DNA from: Acanthaster planci
Taxonomy: Eukaryota > Echinodermata > Asteroidea > Valvatida > Acanthasteridae
Length of the DNA stretch: 64,000 bases
Assembly (NCBI RefSeq): GCF_001949145.1
Contig: NW_019091361.1
Span: 1,494,374-1,558,373, forward strand
Reading direction: 5' to 3'
Program-made: the position numbers and the translations under genes
The notes under the pieces: model-generated
What the model was told of the DNA's origin: nothing
Databases searched by the model: none
What the model saw: only the letters and a program-made list of their open reading frames with translations
Shown: positions 34,046-47,900 of the stretch, in pieces
Layout of the letters: each line of letters starts with the position of its first letter
Position numbering within the stretch: the first letter of the stretch is position 1

Positions 34046-35080
34046 TAAGTAAAAAAAAGGTTAGCTAAAAAGGTAAATTAATTTGCATTAATTCTGTTGT
34101 GTGCTCAATGCTACCACATAAAATCAATGCTCAAATCAAGAGAGCCAATTTCCTCACTGATTTAAATGTACAAATTGTCTTGTCTACTAGGAACCAGAAT
34201 ACAAGATGAATGTTTTATTACAATGTTCGGTCCATTGTAAAAGCCAAAGATTGAAAACTAGTGATCCTCTTCAACAGAAACTTGTTGGTTGGGAAATTTT
34301 AATTCAAAGGGTAAACACAGTATGCATATTGGATTTTGTTCACTGTCACATTACGGATGAAATACATGGCTGCTACACCTGGGACTCCAAATTTATTCCA
34401 TGCTTTAACATGCATGTGAAACTATCAACAATACTTTCCCCACGTTTCAAAGTTTACAAGCCATGCATCTTAATGCATAAAACTAAGTTGAAGGGCACCA
34501 GATGTGTTAACTGCGGCATAGTGAATTTGTCAGCTGTGGATGATGTTATTGGAAGTGGTTTCCCGTTGATTGCTCGTACATATACATAAAGGTACACTGG
34601 TTTGTTATTAAACAACTTCTAGTTTATACATTTATTTATTTAGTCTTTTGTAGAACAATTTTTTGTAAAGTTGATGTACATGTACTTTTACGTAAAATTA
34701 TTCTGACAATGAAGGTTGGTGTTTCAACAATTTTTTTCGTAGTTTTAGTAGTAACTTGACAAGAGAATTGTGACTTCATTTGATAAAGCCAAGTCAAGAA
34801 TAGCTTTATTAGCAGTCTGTCAAATGAAAAATCAAACCACAGACTGTAGAATTGACATTCCATCATTATCATGTATATCCAACAACGAATGCAATTGGAA
34901 ATACTGCAACATAATAGACTCAGGTTAAGGACCACATGGAAATTTTATTATGTTTCACTTTTTATACATCCAAAATTCCATTTGTGTTTTGTAGGATGAA
35001 AAGAGTAAGTTTTGTCTCTTTTCACTTTCTTAAAGAAATGTTGAAACTGAAGGTATTTAATAAATTGTATTCAGGTTAAA
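34046..35080 (+). other. 3' UTR of the small heat shock gene
   Basis: AT-rich and without a coding exon. The first canonical AATAAA after the stop is at 35059-35064. The 127-codon frame at 34206-34589 lies inside and has no recognisable domain. Confidence 0.5.
35056..35064. terminator. Overlapping poly(A) signals for two convergent genes
   Basis: TTTAATAAA contains AATAAA on the + strand (35059-35064), for the small heat shock gene, and ATTAAA on the - strand (35061-35056), the first plausible signal after the PRCC stop at 35985. Use of both would place the two transcript ends on top of each other. A canonical - strand AATAAA also occurs near 34937. Confidence 0.4.
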
Positions 35081-35984
35081 ACTTCGCTATCAAAGTCACA
35101 TACACATTTTTCCCCAAAAGGATATCGATAAAGTAAGAAAGTACACAGAAGATGTGCCATTCTAATATCAAAGAGCTCCTTCAAAAGTAGTATTCAATGT
35201 ACCAAACAAACTGTAAATATATGTATATAATATTCTAACAGAATTTAAGGAGGAATCTGCAAGTCTCTTCAGAACAAAGACCACAAACCCTATCTGAGAC
35301 ACATTACATGTAATCCTGAATTTGGTACCTGTGCTTGCAATCTTTCCACTGATATGTACAGTTCTAAAAAGCACGTTCACAGTTGCTTCATAGGGGCTCA
35401 CAGAAAGTAATACATTTGTGGAGGGTTCACTTTTTTTGGATGAAATGATCTGGCATTGTAGAATCTTCCGTGACAATGTGCAGTCATTGCAAGCGTGCAA
35501 ATGTAAACATGTAGACGGGCATCAAGGTCTGATGACTTTGTCACAGAACAGCTCACTGTCGAGCAAGGGATAAGAAGGAACAGCAACTCTGTCCCACCCT
35601 GCACGCAGGTTGGCACATCCCCCTACCAACTTACAAATAACCCTCACTACACGTAAATACCTGAAGCACAGTCTACTGATAATTTCCATTTTCTCCATGA
35701 TACGTTCTGGATTTGAGTACATACAAACAAGGAACTGTTAATTAACAGCAAAGTAGCAGATTTGGCAGTCTAAGAAAGTTCCTTACAACAGGACAATGGG
35801 GTTAACAACAAGTTATCAGTTATCAAGGGCTATAGGGTCCATCCTGTTTTTACAGCACAGTGCTCATCAGCCCTCAACGCCTCTCCACATTTCAAAGGCT
35901 AACACTGTAAGCACGGCGGTTTATCTAAACATTCCTCACAGACTGCAGGAAGTAGTCTGGATACCAAACCACACAACCACTCCT

Positions 35985-38900
35985 TCAGAAGCCATACTTC
36001 ATCTGTGTGTCCTTCCTAGTCTGTCGGTTGTTTGCCCACTGGTTCTTGAGCTCCAGCTCTCTTTCCTTGGCCTGCAAAAACAAAGAGAGCAATGGCAAAA
36101 CGGTAAAACTTAATGTAGACTGACTTCGGTCACAGCCGTTTAACTGTCGCCATGCATGCAGCTGTTGTTTATGGTGCAGAAATTTACAATGCGCTGAGAA
36201 ATATCCACAGGGTAGACACTGATTACCAGCTGCAAAGCCACGTAATTTGCATTGCTTGTGACTGGTTCCCAGCTCATACTGTAGTGCATACATTTTCTGA
36301 GGTGTGGTATATACCTGCTTAAGAGCTGCAGAAAATTGGGCCCTCATTTTACCAACTGATGTGGGAGTGACGTGATGCTAACTTCACACAGGCAAAGTAA
36401 ACTATTCATTTGGACTTTTTTTTTACAGGCACACATTAAGTGAATAATGGAGAAAAAAGTGGTGTTAGCAACCCCCTTCTCTAATGTTACCCATGCATGT
36501 CTTCGCTCACTCAAATTTCCATGGCCGAGCAATGTAAAGATTTAGTCCCCTCCCCCAGGGATGTACACCACTGACTGATGTGTCATTAACTCCACCTACC
36601 TGATGAGCCAGGAAGGTGATCTGGTGTTTCCGTCTCTGCTGACCTGTTGGCAGTTGCTCCTTCCTCTGCATTGAGAAATTTAAAAGCAATTTAGCATCAG
36701 GCATCATCAACAATACAAGTAGAAGAGTATCTAGTCTACTGCCATGTCAGACAATATGCCTCTATTTGGTTGAAAAAAGAAAAGGAGTTAACCTCTCAAC
36801 TGGAAATCTGTGGCCTTCTCCACAATGTTCTCTACTAAATCAGACCACCAAATTAAAAACTTGTGAGGACAAACCCTGTGACTTTTTTGTTTTAAAATCT
36901 TGAAAAACAGTGTTGTATTCCAGTCTATCATAGTATAAGTCCCTTCACAAATCCAGTCACAAGTCCCTTCACAAATCCAGTCACAAGTCCCTTCACAAAT
37001 CCAGTCACAAGTCCCTTCACAAGGCCAGTCATAAGTAACAGGGTGAACGGTGACAAATGAAAGAATGCTTTTGTCACTATTCAGTTGAATAGCTTGTGAA
37101 ATGACTTTTGACAGACTTACAGGGACTTGTGATGGACTGCAACAAAACACTGTTTAAAATTCGGTTGATCTGTTTAAAACATTCATTCTCTTTCCATCTG
37201 TAGGATGTTTCTATCATTTAAGTGCAGTCAATTCGGGTACTCTTAAATTTGAAGGAATCCCTCCAAAACGTTTCTGTTTATTATACGCAAAAACTTTTGA
37301 AGATCTTGTAGCTCACTGAGCAACACTTTAAAATGTAATTACTTGATAATGTGACCCTGATGTCAATTATTTCCAAAGTGATACCAGGTTGGGAGTCAGT
37401 GTTACTTGAGACGTCAATAATGCTACTTTGTGACACTGTGCAGGTATTTGTTGGAAAAGTACATTTGCTAAATGAATTTATTAAATTAAGAGCCAAATAT
37501 TACTGCCTTTCAACTTTCCCCTTTTTGCCTGAGACAAGGTAATCTTCAGTCTTTTTGACGTACTAAAGTTACATAGCACATTTCTCACCAGTTTGGCCCT
37601 GTACTCCTTCTCTTCTGTCAGGTTTTTCTTCAACCAGTCCAAGTGGCTTGTGGGTCCTATCACATCATCTGCCGCAACGTTAACAACGTTGACAGACTCC
37701 CGGCCGACATTGCGCTTACCCATCAATCTCTGGAACTGCATCATGGAAAGTTGTTAAGAGTTATACAGTGCTTGAAATCTTACACTGCAAATTCTCAAAA
37801 ACAGTATTCTTGTGGGAAAGACTGTGTCCACTCCAAGTACCCAACCCAAGTTCACAATTCTTTAGTTTCTTTTGGGAGTTACATACACTGCAACGCCTGA
37901 GAAGAATCTCAGAAATTTCTTGCTTTCCTTACCAGAATTGAAAGTGGATGCCAAGTAAGATGTACAGAGAAGGCATGATCCCATTGAGCAGACAAAACCT
38001 TAACCTCTGCATGCTGTTGAACACTTTTGGTGTAGTTCTTGCTAAACTGACCCAAATCTTGTAACGCTGAGGACTGCAGTTAGGAAAGACTGTAGGAAAT
38101 GAAATCTACCTTACATGATGATGCAAATGACTAACTACTATATTTCGTTTCCTGGGAGTAAGGCACCAATAATAAACCATGTCTTCAACCTGTGCATACC
38201 TCTTTGTCTGTTGTCAAATCTGTGGATTCTCCGGCACCCTGCTGTCCTTCACTGGTGACACCTTGCATCTCACTGTACATCGATGGATCTTGTTCCTGAT
38301 AGGGTTGATTATACTCGGTGTAACCATAGCCATACGAAGGGGGGTACATCTGTGAGTCTGCATACTGGTGTGTTTGGTAAGCATACTGCGCTGATGAATC
38401 CACTGGCTTCGAAAATGCAAGGGGAGCGTCTTGACCCGAGGGAGCATCCGTTAGCTTAAAAGTGATAGGAGAGTCCTGTGACAATGACGGCCCAAAATTA
38501 GTACTACTAAGTTTAGCGGTGCTGTCTGGATTGGTTGGTGTCAAACTGGTTGGTGCTAGTTTAGATTGAGAAGGTCCCACGGCAGCGCTTATTGGCTGAG
38601 GCTTTGCCTTACTCAAATCCGGCATCTCGGATTTTGTGACTGTTGTTTTTGGCCGGACGGGCTCCGCTTGAGAAGTGTCCCCAAAAGAAAAGAAAGATGA
38701 GGTGCTTGCTTCATCCTCGTCATCCCCATCGCTGCCATAACTTGTCGCCAGCCCACTCAGTTTAGACCTGGCAGGTGCAGGTTGGGAGGACGGCACCTTG
38801 TTAGCGGTTGGGTTTGCGGCTGGCTTGCTTGGTGCCGGCTTCTTGGTCAGCGTGTGGGGGAGAAGAATGCGGTTGGTTTCCCTGAGGGAGGCATTCCGCG

Positions 38901-41900
38901 GTTTGGGGAGCATGGCAAAGAGCCCTGAAAGACCCTGCAGAGGTTGAAAGGACAAACAAGGTGAGGTTGATGAACACATCTTATTTCATAACCATTTCAG
39001 AATTTTTCGGGTCTCTCCTTAAAATTCTCAAAAGAAAAGAATTTAATTGGAGGAAAAAATTTCAGGAATCTTAGTCAAAATGCATCATTAAGGACTCCAT
39101 TATGAAGGTTTCTGAAGACAAACTTCTTCCTTTTCAAAAATCATTTAAAGTGTTCAAGTAACAGCTTTATTAATTGGTTATCCCCCATATCATTTATTTT
39201 TGCACCATCTCTGACCCTACATTTTACCGTATGTGGGGAAGGGGGGTGCCAACCGAGACGCTTCTTCAGTAACTAGCCTTTTGCGAGTTAAATTTGAATA
39301 AAATCTGGTGCACTGAAATATCTAATAGCACATAAACAAAACAACTTGAATTCCCCCAGACTGAAGACACTGTTGCTATATCTTGTGATTTGGGGCAAGC
39401 TTTTGGACAGTGACCACCATCTCTGGAATAGACTGGTTCATTTGTGCTTTTCTTATCCATTGAAAACAATGTACTGGTGAAAGGTGTCTCTAATGTAACA
39501 GCGCCAGAGCTTGCCCGAATCATGAGGTACAGCAACAGTGTTTTTAGTCTGGGGAATTCAAATTGTTATGTTCATATGAATTTATAGAACTCAGTGTACC
39601 ATGTTTTATTCAGCTTCAACTCACAAAAAGGCTTATTTGGCGTCACACCTACATGTACACACTACACATCATGTATACACGACAAATTAACATAACAATG
39701 TACATGTACATAAATGTTAAATGTAAGGAGTGTGTGGAGCATGGCAAGCTACTTAATGGCACCAACGGTGTTACAGGGTGTGTCAGTCTCTCTCTCCATC
39801 ACTGCTAAAGAAGGGCATGAGTTCACTGATTCCACACAGCCAACACAGTTGGAAAAACAACATCAGAAACAAGATCACTTTGGAGTCCTCAAGCGATGTG
39901 CAATGAAACAGACTGGAGATTTTATTACCAAAATATTTACAAGCTTGTTTTTAAAACTCAGCTTCTTCTAACACACTAGACACGAATCATATTACTAATG
40001 TAACAATTGTACTCTATGGGTACACTTTTGCAAAAATTACACAGAATGGTTCCATTTTTAGCATGTACTTTTAAACCACAAAAAACTTTCACAAGCTAAA
40101 TGTATGCACGCAAATGTTATATCATTATCACCACAGTAGACTATAAATGTATACAATGTATATTATAAATGGATGCACTCATACATTATACCAGTATAGG
40201 CCTTGAAATTTATGATAGCATGGAATTACTTCTGAAACTAGAGTTTAATGCGAGTTAAATTTGAATAAAATCTGGTACACTGAGTTTTTTATATCCAAGT
40301 GAACATCACAATTTCAATTCCCCAGACTAAAGACACTGTAGCTATACCGGTACCTTGTGATTCAGGGCAAGCTTTTGCTTAGTTACGTAAAAGATGCCTT
40401 GTACCAATGTACTGTTTTCACTGGGTAAGAATGGTACACTGGAACCAGTCCATTCCAGAGATGGTGGTTACTGTGCAATAGCTTGCCCGGAATCATGAGG
40501 TATAACAACAGTGTCTTTAGTCTGGGGAATTTGAATTGTTCTATTTATGTACAATCACATAACTCAGTGAACCAGATTTTACTCAAATTTAACTCACAAA
40601 AGGCTTATTGTAGGAAGATTGCATTTTTATGAGCAAGGTGGCCAACTTTAAATTAGAATTTATTTGACAAGGCAATTTTAAATAATTGATTTTTATTGTT
40701 ATGAATAATTGACTTTTATTGAGAGTAACAACAAAATCCATGTAACCTGAAGACATCACACTGCATCTCATGAGCACAAGCCAAAGCATAGGCTCTGCAT
40801 AATTAACTAAACAAACAAACAAACAGACAGACAAACAAACAAACAAACAAACAACCCAACACCCCAACAAACAAACAGACAAACAAACAAACCAACCAAC
40901 CAAACCAACCAACCAACCAACCAACCAACCAACCAACAAACAAACAAACCCCCAACACCCCAACAAACAAACAAAAGAGACATGTGGACAAGCATGTACA
41001 CGTAACAGTGCTGTGAGCACTAGGGCATGAATACATGTACACATATACTGTATGCTACATGTAAATCCTAGGCTGCAAAACAGTTGTTATACCATTCATG
41101 GATTTATTTTACAGGTTTAACTGTACAAGTACATGTAGACAGACCACATTTTAAGTTGAAGAGTAGCATCCCTGGAGTTCAAATTTCAATTTAGTTTCTT
41201 GCTGACATCTTACAATCAATATTGAGCAAAGTGCAAGTGCATGTAGCTTTGGAAATCGGGAACTCACATGAGCAACAAACTGCAATGTCTTCCTTTTTGA
41301 AAAGAAAAGCAATACTTTACTTGAATGTCCTGTGAACTTTCCTGTATTTTGCAGAGTGATGTTCAACAAGCAAACTTTGCAGGAACTTGCTTCCAACACT
41401 ATAGAGGGTTTGCATGGCTGTCATCTTGAAGGCCAGTGCGTTGGTTCCACAGGATATGCACAAAGGGAGGCTTTCCAGTGGAACAAAACAACTGCCCCAC
41501 GAAGTGTCTTTCAAAGTCCAAAAGAGATGATTTGTAATAAACCTCTTCGGTATTCCAAAAAGCAAAGATCATTTGAGGACAAAGCACGCATATTAGTCAG
41601 CGTATGGCCGCTCTGAAAGGACACTGACTGATCTTGCTGCGCTTCATTTAGGACATGCTTGGAACACTAAACTTGCTCATTCTACACTTTGGGCCTCTCA
41701 TGCCTGCAACGCTTACAATGTCTCAAGCAGGTGAAATGCAATAATTCCTGAGTCAGCTCCACATACATAAACTGTACATGTACCTTGTAGAAGACATGAC
41801 TGTATATTACATATATATTACATGCTCTACAGCTATGGTACCGGTACGTACACGTACAGTATGTGTCCCATGAAAGCAATTGTAGGACAAAGCAAAACAA

Positions 41901-44900
41901 ACACATTCATCGCAGTTGACAGATGTGTAATACAGTAGTTAAAGGGCACGTACATGTATACATACTTTTACAACATGTTCATGTATTTCAACTCAGCTAC
42001 ACGCACCTGTACGACATGGTACATGTACATCTACATGTGCGGTATGTCACCTATAAATGCAAGTGTCAGATCTCCTATCCACAATATAACCTAATGCAAT
42101 TACACAGGTACAAATTGGATAAATACATGCACAGGTGCAATAAATACGCTAAAAAGGAAATTCCCATTTTGCTTATTAAAAGATTGAGATTAGTTACAGG
42201 ATCAAAATACATCGGTAAAATTGTGGAATTAAGAAAACTATTAATCCAATTATTGTGAACCTTCACCCATTATCTACACAACTTTAACATCAGGAACTTT
42301 TCAAATCGACTTTATAGATGTATCACAACAACCCTTCAAATGTGCACAAACAGATACGTATAATGTCGGCCTGGAAGTTACGATTAACTGAGGTAAATTT
42401 TTCAGGCGAAAGAGCAAAGTGATCTTTTAGCACTGTAACACAAATAAGACATTTAAACGTTGTTTATAAAAAAAAACTCTGCTCAATAAGGTAAAACATT
42501 ACAGGTACACATTGTTTGGTGTTTCACCTTGTGATACATGTAACAACAATGTATATTGAAATAGCATTCACCAGATGCCTTTTTTTTGGAGATGGATATT
42601 GTATTCACGGCAACAACATCGTGACATGTACATGTACAGGTATCAGCGTGCATGTTCTTACATGTACATGTATGGGGCAAGCACACAGTTTGGGGTTTAT
42701 GGTTGGCATAAATCAACAAAAGGGCACTTGTTATCATGGGGGCACATGCACAGTGTACATGTACAGTGTACTTGTGTTTGATTGCATGCTTACTACATGT
42801 AGGTGCACTCCAAAATGAGCTTGTGATTGATAAGCATCTGTATGATATTACTTGGCGGTGACTTGACATTACACCTGACTTTACCTGAACTGGCTGCAGC
42901 CTTGGGTGAAATTTCAAGCTGTTGCCAAGCAACAGACCTGGCCAATCATCTGATAATGCACAAACTCAGAGGGGTGAGTGATGCCACCCATGCTGCTGTC
43001 ACTGTGTCCTAAGACTTAAAAGACACAAAGTACCACTTGCCCCGACAGCAAACGGACACCTGTGATGTCAGAAATGATGTTGTTTGAATGAGCTGTTTCC
43101 ATCAAACGTGGAAGGGAACTGAGATGATCTTTGGAGCAGTTTTGAGTCTACCCGTAGTATTTAGATTAACAACGATATGTACTTTAGAAAGTCTGCATTT
43201 TGGACAACTAACACAGCTGAAAGAACCCTAAACTTACAGTATGAAGTGTCTGAACGTAGAAACCATTAACTATTTAATCCTGAAATGCATTTACAGAGGT
43301 TCCTTATGTACAAAAATAAAATTGTTAAAATGTCAAAAATAAAATAAATATTACATTTTTCAGTTTTCATCCTCAGGAGATGAGTGGCTTATATCCTCTG
43401 CTAAGACTTCATATTCACCAGGGGTTTCATCTTCTGCTTTGATATTGGGGTAAACCAAAGTAGCTGACGATGTTGGGTAACTCATGTCTGGATTGACTGA
43501 CAACCTGTCTATAGCCTTTACACAATAGGACCATAAGTGTTTCTGCTCCGTAAGAGGTGCAGGGCAGATCCTGAAGGTCCCCTCTCGCAGGGCATCCAAT
43601 CGGATTGAGTCCAGCTGCCGTGTGCCAGGCCGCCCCAGGCAGGAGGCCCCCTCCCGCTCGGCTGGGGTGAAGAGGATGTTGGCAAGCTGGCAGGCTACAT
43701 TCAGTCTGCTGTTGGAGAGGTAAGTGAAGCGGACTAAGACAGGCTCCTTGATTTCCACTTTGCACACCTTACCGTTGGCATCTCTCTGGGTTATGTCGAG
43801 CACGGACTGCAGCCGGACTGGCAGGTTGTCATAGTTGATGCCTTCGTGGCTGGGATCTACCTCCATTGTCGCAACAGCAAAGAGTGGTTGCTCGGCCGGC
43901 TCTTGATGGTTTGTGGGTAGCCACTTCCCGTGACGCGGCATTTTGCCTTTGTTCTTGCGGACACGGACGATATGCCTAGAGGCGGCGTCAATCGACTTGA
44001 CGCATTCGTGCCAGAGGTGCTTTTTCTGCTCCTCTGGGCAGGGGCACAGTTTGAAAACGGCGTCCGTCAACGCCTGCATGCGGATGGGATCCAGTGCGGC
44101 CGGCTTCCGCCAGCCACTGCAGTTACAGTAGCAACGCTCATCGTCCGTGAACAGTACATCAGCCAGACGGCGCGATATGGAGTTCCGATCCTTGATATAA
44201 GGTGCGAGAGAATTCAAGATTTCTTGCTTCACCTCGAGTTTGGTTGCTTTGCCGTGTTTGTCTCTCTCAACAACGTTCAAGATATATTGTATTTTAGAGG
44301 GAAGGCTATGAAAGTCAGCAGCTGAATAGATCTCTAATGGAAACTGAAAGTGGTCTGTCTGCAGCATACATGTATCTTCTACCGAGAGATGCGAGGAGTC
44401 ACCGCCCTGGTTGAAGTGAATGTTTGACTTGTGGGCTGCATGTTGGTCATAATCGATCTTGAACAGTTTTGAGGTACCTCTGTAACGCATCAGAGACTGA
44501 TATGCATACTTATCATTGTTCTCAGCGGGTAAGGTTATCTTTGATGAAAGCAGCAGTGGACCCTTTGTCTGGCTTGAACACGCATTCACAGAAGACGGAG
44601 TTAACCTCCTTGAGTCCGAGGGGCTACTACAGAGGCTTGCAAAAGCTGGAGCAACATTGGTGGTTATCGGTGGATCTGCTAATTTGGGTGGACATTTGTG
44701 CTCAGCTGCTGAGGATATTTTCACTGGTATCAGTGGATCTGTCATTAGTTGTGGATACACGATTCTCGGCTTTGTGGATGACTGAAATGGACTTGACTGC
44801 TCATGGTGGACAGCCTGCATGAAAGCATTCTGCATTTCTTGGCCTACTTGTAACGCTGATGAAGAAGGAACAGAGGAAGAACCTCCTGAAGGGCTGGTGT

Positions 44901-47900
44901 TGAGAAAAGTGTGTCCATCCTGTGGTGATGGACTTTGGGAAGCCAATGAAGTTGGCGCTGGGAAGGGATCTAGCACTGGCGGCAATGTAGAGCCTTGGGC
45001 TAGTTCCTTCGTGATTAGATGCTCCAAAATCTTCTTGACTTTCTGTTCCAGCAGGTCAATCTTCTTGAGGCAAGCACCACAACAGTTCTTGTGGGTCACC
45101 TGAGGACTGTGGTCAGAGTCGGCCGGAGGTGATGGCGGGTGGGTGTTTGGGACCCAGCCTGGCTGGGCCAGAGGTTGGGAAATACCGACAGCAGAGCCCA
45201 GTGGGAATGGCTGCAGTCCAGCAATGCCCCCGGGATTTATCGCCGGGAAGGGAAAAGGACTCAGTAAGCTTTTGGTCAGGTCATGGTTTGCTGCACTAAC
45301 ATTCACCGCCGAAGCAAAGGGAAGACTCTGGGAGCCCAGTAGGCCTGCATTCCTTGGCAGGTCAAGGCCTGGGGCCTGCATCAACGAGGCAAGGCCTGGA
45401 TGCAGTGCAGCGTTGAGCACAGGGCTTCCCTGGAAGCCCAGGGCAGGAGGAAATACCTGAGCCAGGCCCTGGAGCTGTGTGGCGTTCGACGTCGTATGAC
45501 CAGCAGGACCTGCTTTTGGAAACGAGGGAGTACTGTTCGTCTGATGCAATCCAAAGCCTCCTCCTGACAGCAGCACCATCTGGTGGCGCTGCAGTTCCAG
45601 CTTCTGGTGCAGCTGCTCCATGGCGCTGCGGCTAAGCTCCAGAAGCTCCTCCATGGTGTGTTCGCCTCTCTCCTTGGCAGTGCATTTCTTCTTCCTGAGG
45701 AGGTTGCGGTCTGGACCTGGTGAGCTGCTGTTTCTTGAGTCCTGCGCAACACAAACACAAAACAATGACATTGTGCCGATGTTGACATTAACAACAGACA
45801 ACTCACTGAGTTGTCAATATTTATAGAAAGGTAGAAAGTAAGACTTTTAAGCTTGGATTCGTTACCCTTGCACCATAAGATATCTGTACAGAATCTGTAC
45901 AAAATCATGATTCCTTTAGGCTAGGTTCAGTTTTATGATTACTCGTTGTTAGCACTACCTAGAGAGTAAATTCCAAATAAAACCATTCCACAGTTCAAAG
46001 GAGTATTTACCTCTAATACATATGAATTGCTTACAAATTTATGTCCTCGCACACACAAAAATAAAACAAACAATCTAAAGCTCACAGTCTCAAAACTTAG
46101 CGACACAGAAATCACAAACTCAAATTGTCAAATAATTTACAACAGTAAATTAAAACTGCTATTGACACAAAGCACAAACCCATCGGGACTTACCATGCGA
46201 CCTCCACCTGCGAGATGGTTATTACCACCAATGTTGTGGGAAGCAACGCTGTTAATGGCCGGTGAGCCCAAAGAATGGCGACCGAGGTAGTGCTTAGTCT
46301 ACATGTAAGGAGAGAATGGTCCGGCTGTTAGCGTCACTGTCTGGTAGCCGGACCATTAGCCCAGGATTACAACAGGGGAGGAAGCAGGAGGGAGTAGGGT
46401 TTAGTGCCAGGCGGTATTGCCCACTGGCTATAACACTCGGTCAGTGTGGTCAGGACCACCACAAGACCAGCAAGACCAGACACAAGTCACTGGCTGAATG
46501 ATCACAAAGGAATGCTTTTGTTGCATTCGATTTGAATAGCGTGTGACTTGAATTCAGAGCGGAGGTCTGGTGTTGGTTTTGTGATGGTCTTAAGGGGTCC
46601 CAACTGCAACACTGGCCGTGGTTCAAATTTGCCAAGGAGGAATTCTCCTTCCCTGGTTGAAAGAATTACTTCAGTTTCTGCAGTCCTTTTAAGCTGCAGG
46701 AAGGCTATGACTGTGATCTGACATGTGTAACTCCATCCTCACCATGCCAAACCACGCCTCCACAGCTTCCTCCCTGAAGCCCTAGTCAGAAATATTGGCA
46801 CTGCCGGCTCTTTTTCTCCACAAGAACAAGAAGATACTTAGGAAATCTGTATTTCAGTTCAATGAAGTATTGACAGCCACTGGTTCAATCTGTTAAGGGC
46901 AAGTTGGCTTATCAAGAAAATTGGCTCTCCTGTATCGAGAGGCCAGTCATCATTCACGGACCCAATAAATAACAGGATTATGAATGGATTATCTGAGACT
47001 GCATTCTGAAATGGCCTCTCTTAGCCATCAAACAATTCCTGTCATTAGCAAGCTGTACATGTACAGTATACCACTGCAAAGAAATCTACTGCAAAGAAAT
47101 CTACTTTTGGAAAGGCCCGGATAAATATACGTACTTCTTTTTACGTACTGCTGTTAAGTAACCTTCAACATAGATCAGGCATATTAACACAAAACATTGT
47201 CCAAAGCATGTATACGACGTACGATGCCCAAAGCATGACGAATATATATGCTGAACACCTGTTGTGTCACTGCATCAAAGATTCTTTCTGATACTCATCA
47301 GAATGACAAGTCAAACAATATATCACTTCAGAAAACACTTGTGAGACATGTATGAAGGAAAACACAATAATCAGACATGACCTGCCCGTGATAGTAATTA
47401 ACCCTACCCCCAAGAGTGTACATGTACATGTATGTAAAATCGTATTGAAATTGGAGGATTTGGGACTGTTAGGGTTAACTAGCATAGCTAGTTATATACA
47501 GCTTATTCTGACATGCTACCTGAATTGGAGTCTCAACTGTAAGGTGTAAGGAAATGAAGCAGGGTTCGAACCTCCAATTCAAGAGATGGATTCCCCCCTC
47601 CCCGTTTTGTCTCCGCAGTCTCCCGATTTGTCAGTGTGTGTTTGTTCCAGGTGTGCTGGGTATCAGCAAGTTGTAATGCAGCCAACGTATGGCTCCTGGC
47701 TGTTACAGAGCTACACGTAATGCAGTGTTCCAGAGAGCACACATGTCGGTTTGAATCCAGCTTCAGTCACTTTTCTTTTCGCAGTTGAAAATTTGACTGA
47801 ACTGAAGGTAACAAATTGCAACTGTGGTTAATTTGATGAGGTGGAAGTAACCGCTAAGGCTTTTAAGTCGCTTGCTAGAGCACTGGAATCTCTAGCAAAA

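Noticed and set aside
36937-37032. CRISPR-like regular repeat
   Set aside because: The units are contiguous with no spacers, and this is an animal nuclear genome.
36788-37150. Antisense frame with a perfect eight-residue repeat (WICEGTCD), looking like a repeat protein
   Set aside because: Produced by the 24-bp tandem expansion of a dispersed repeat inside a PRCC intron.
40589-41044. Three overlapping frames encoding Cys/Leu/Phe/Val-only peptides resembling a membrane protein
   Set aside because: They are translations of the CAAA/CCAA microsatellite.
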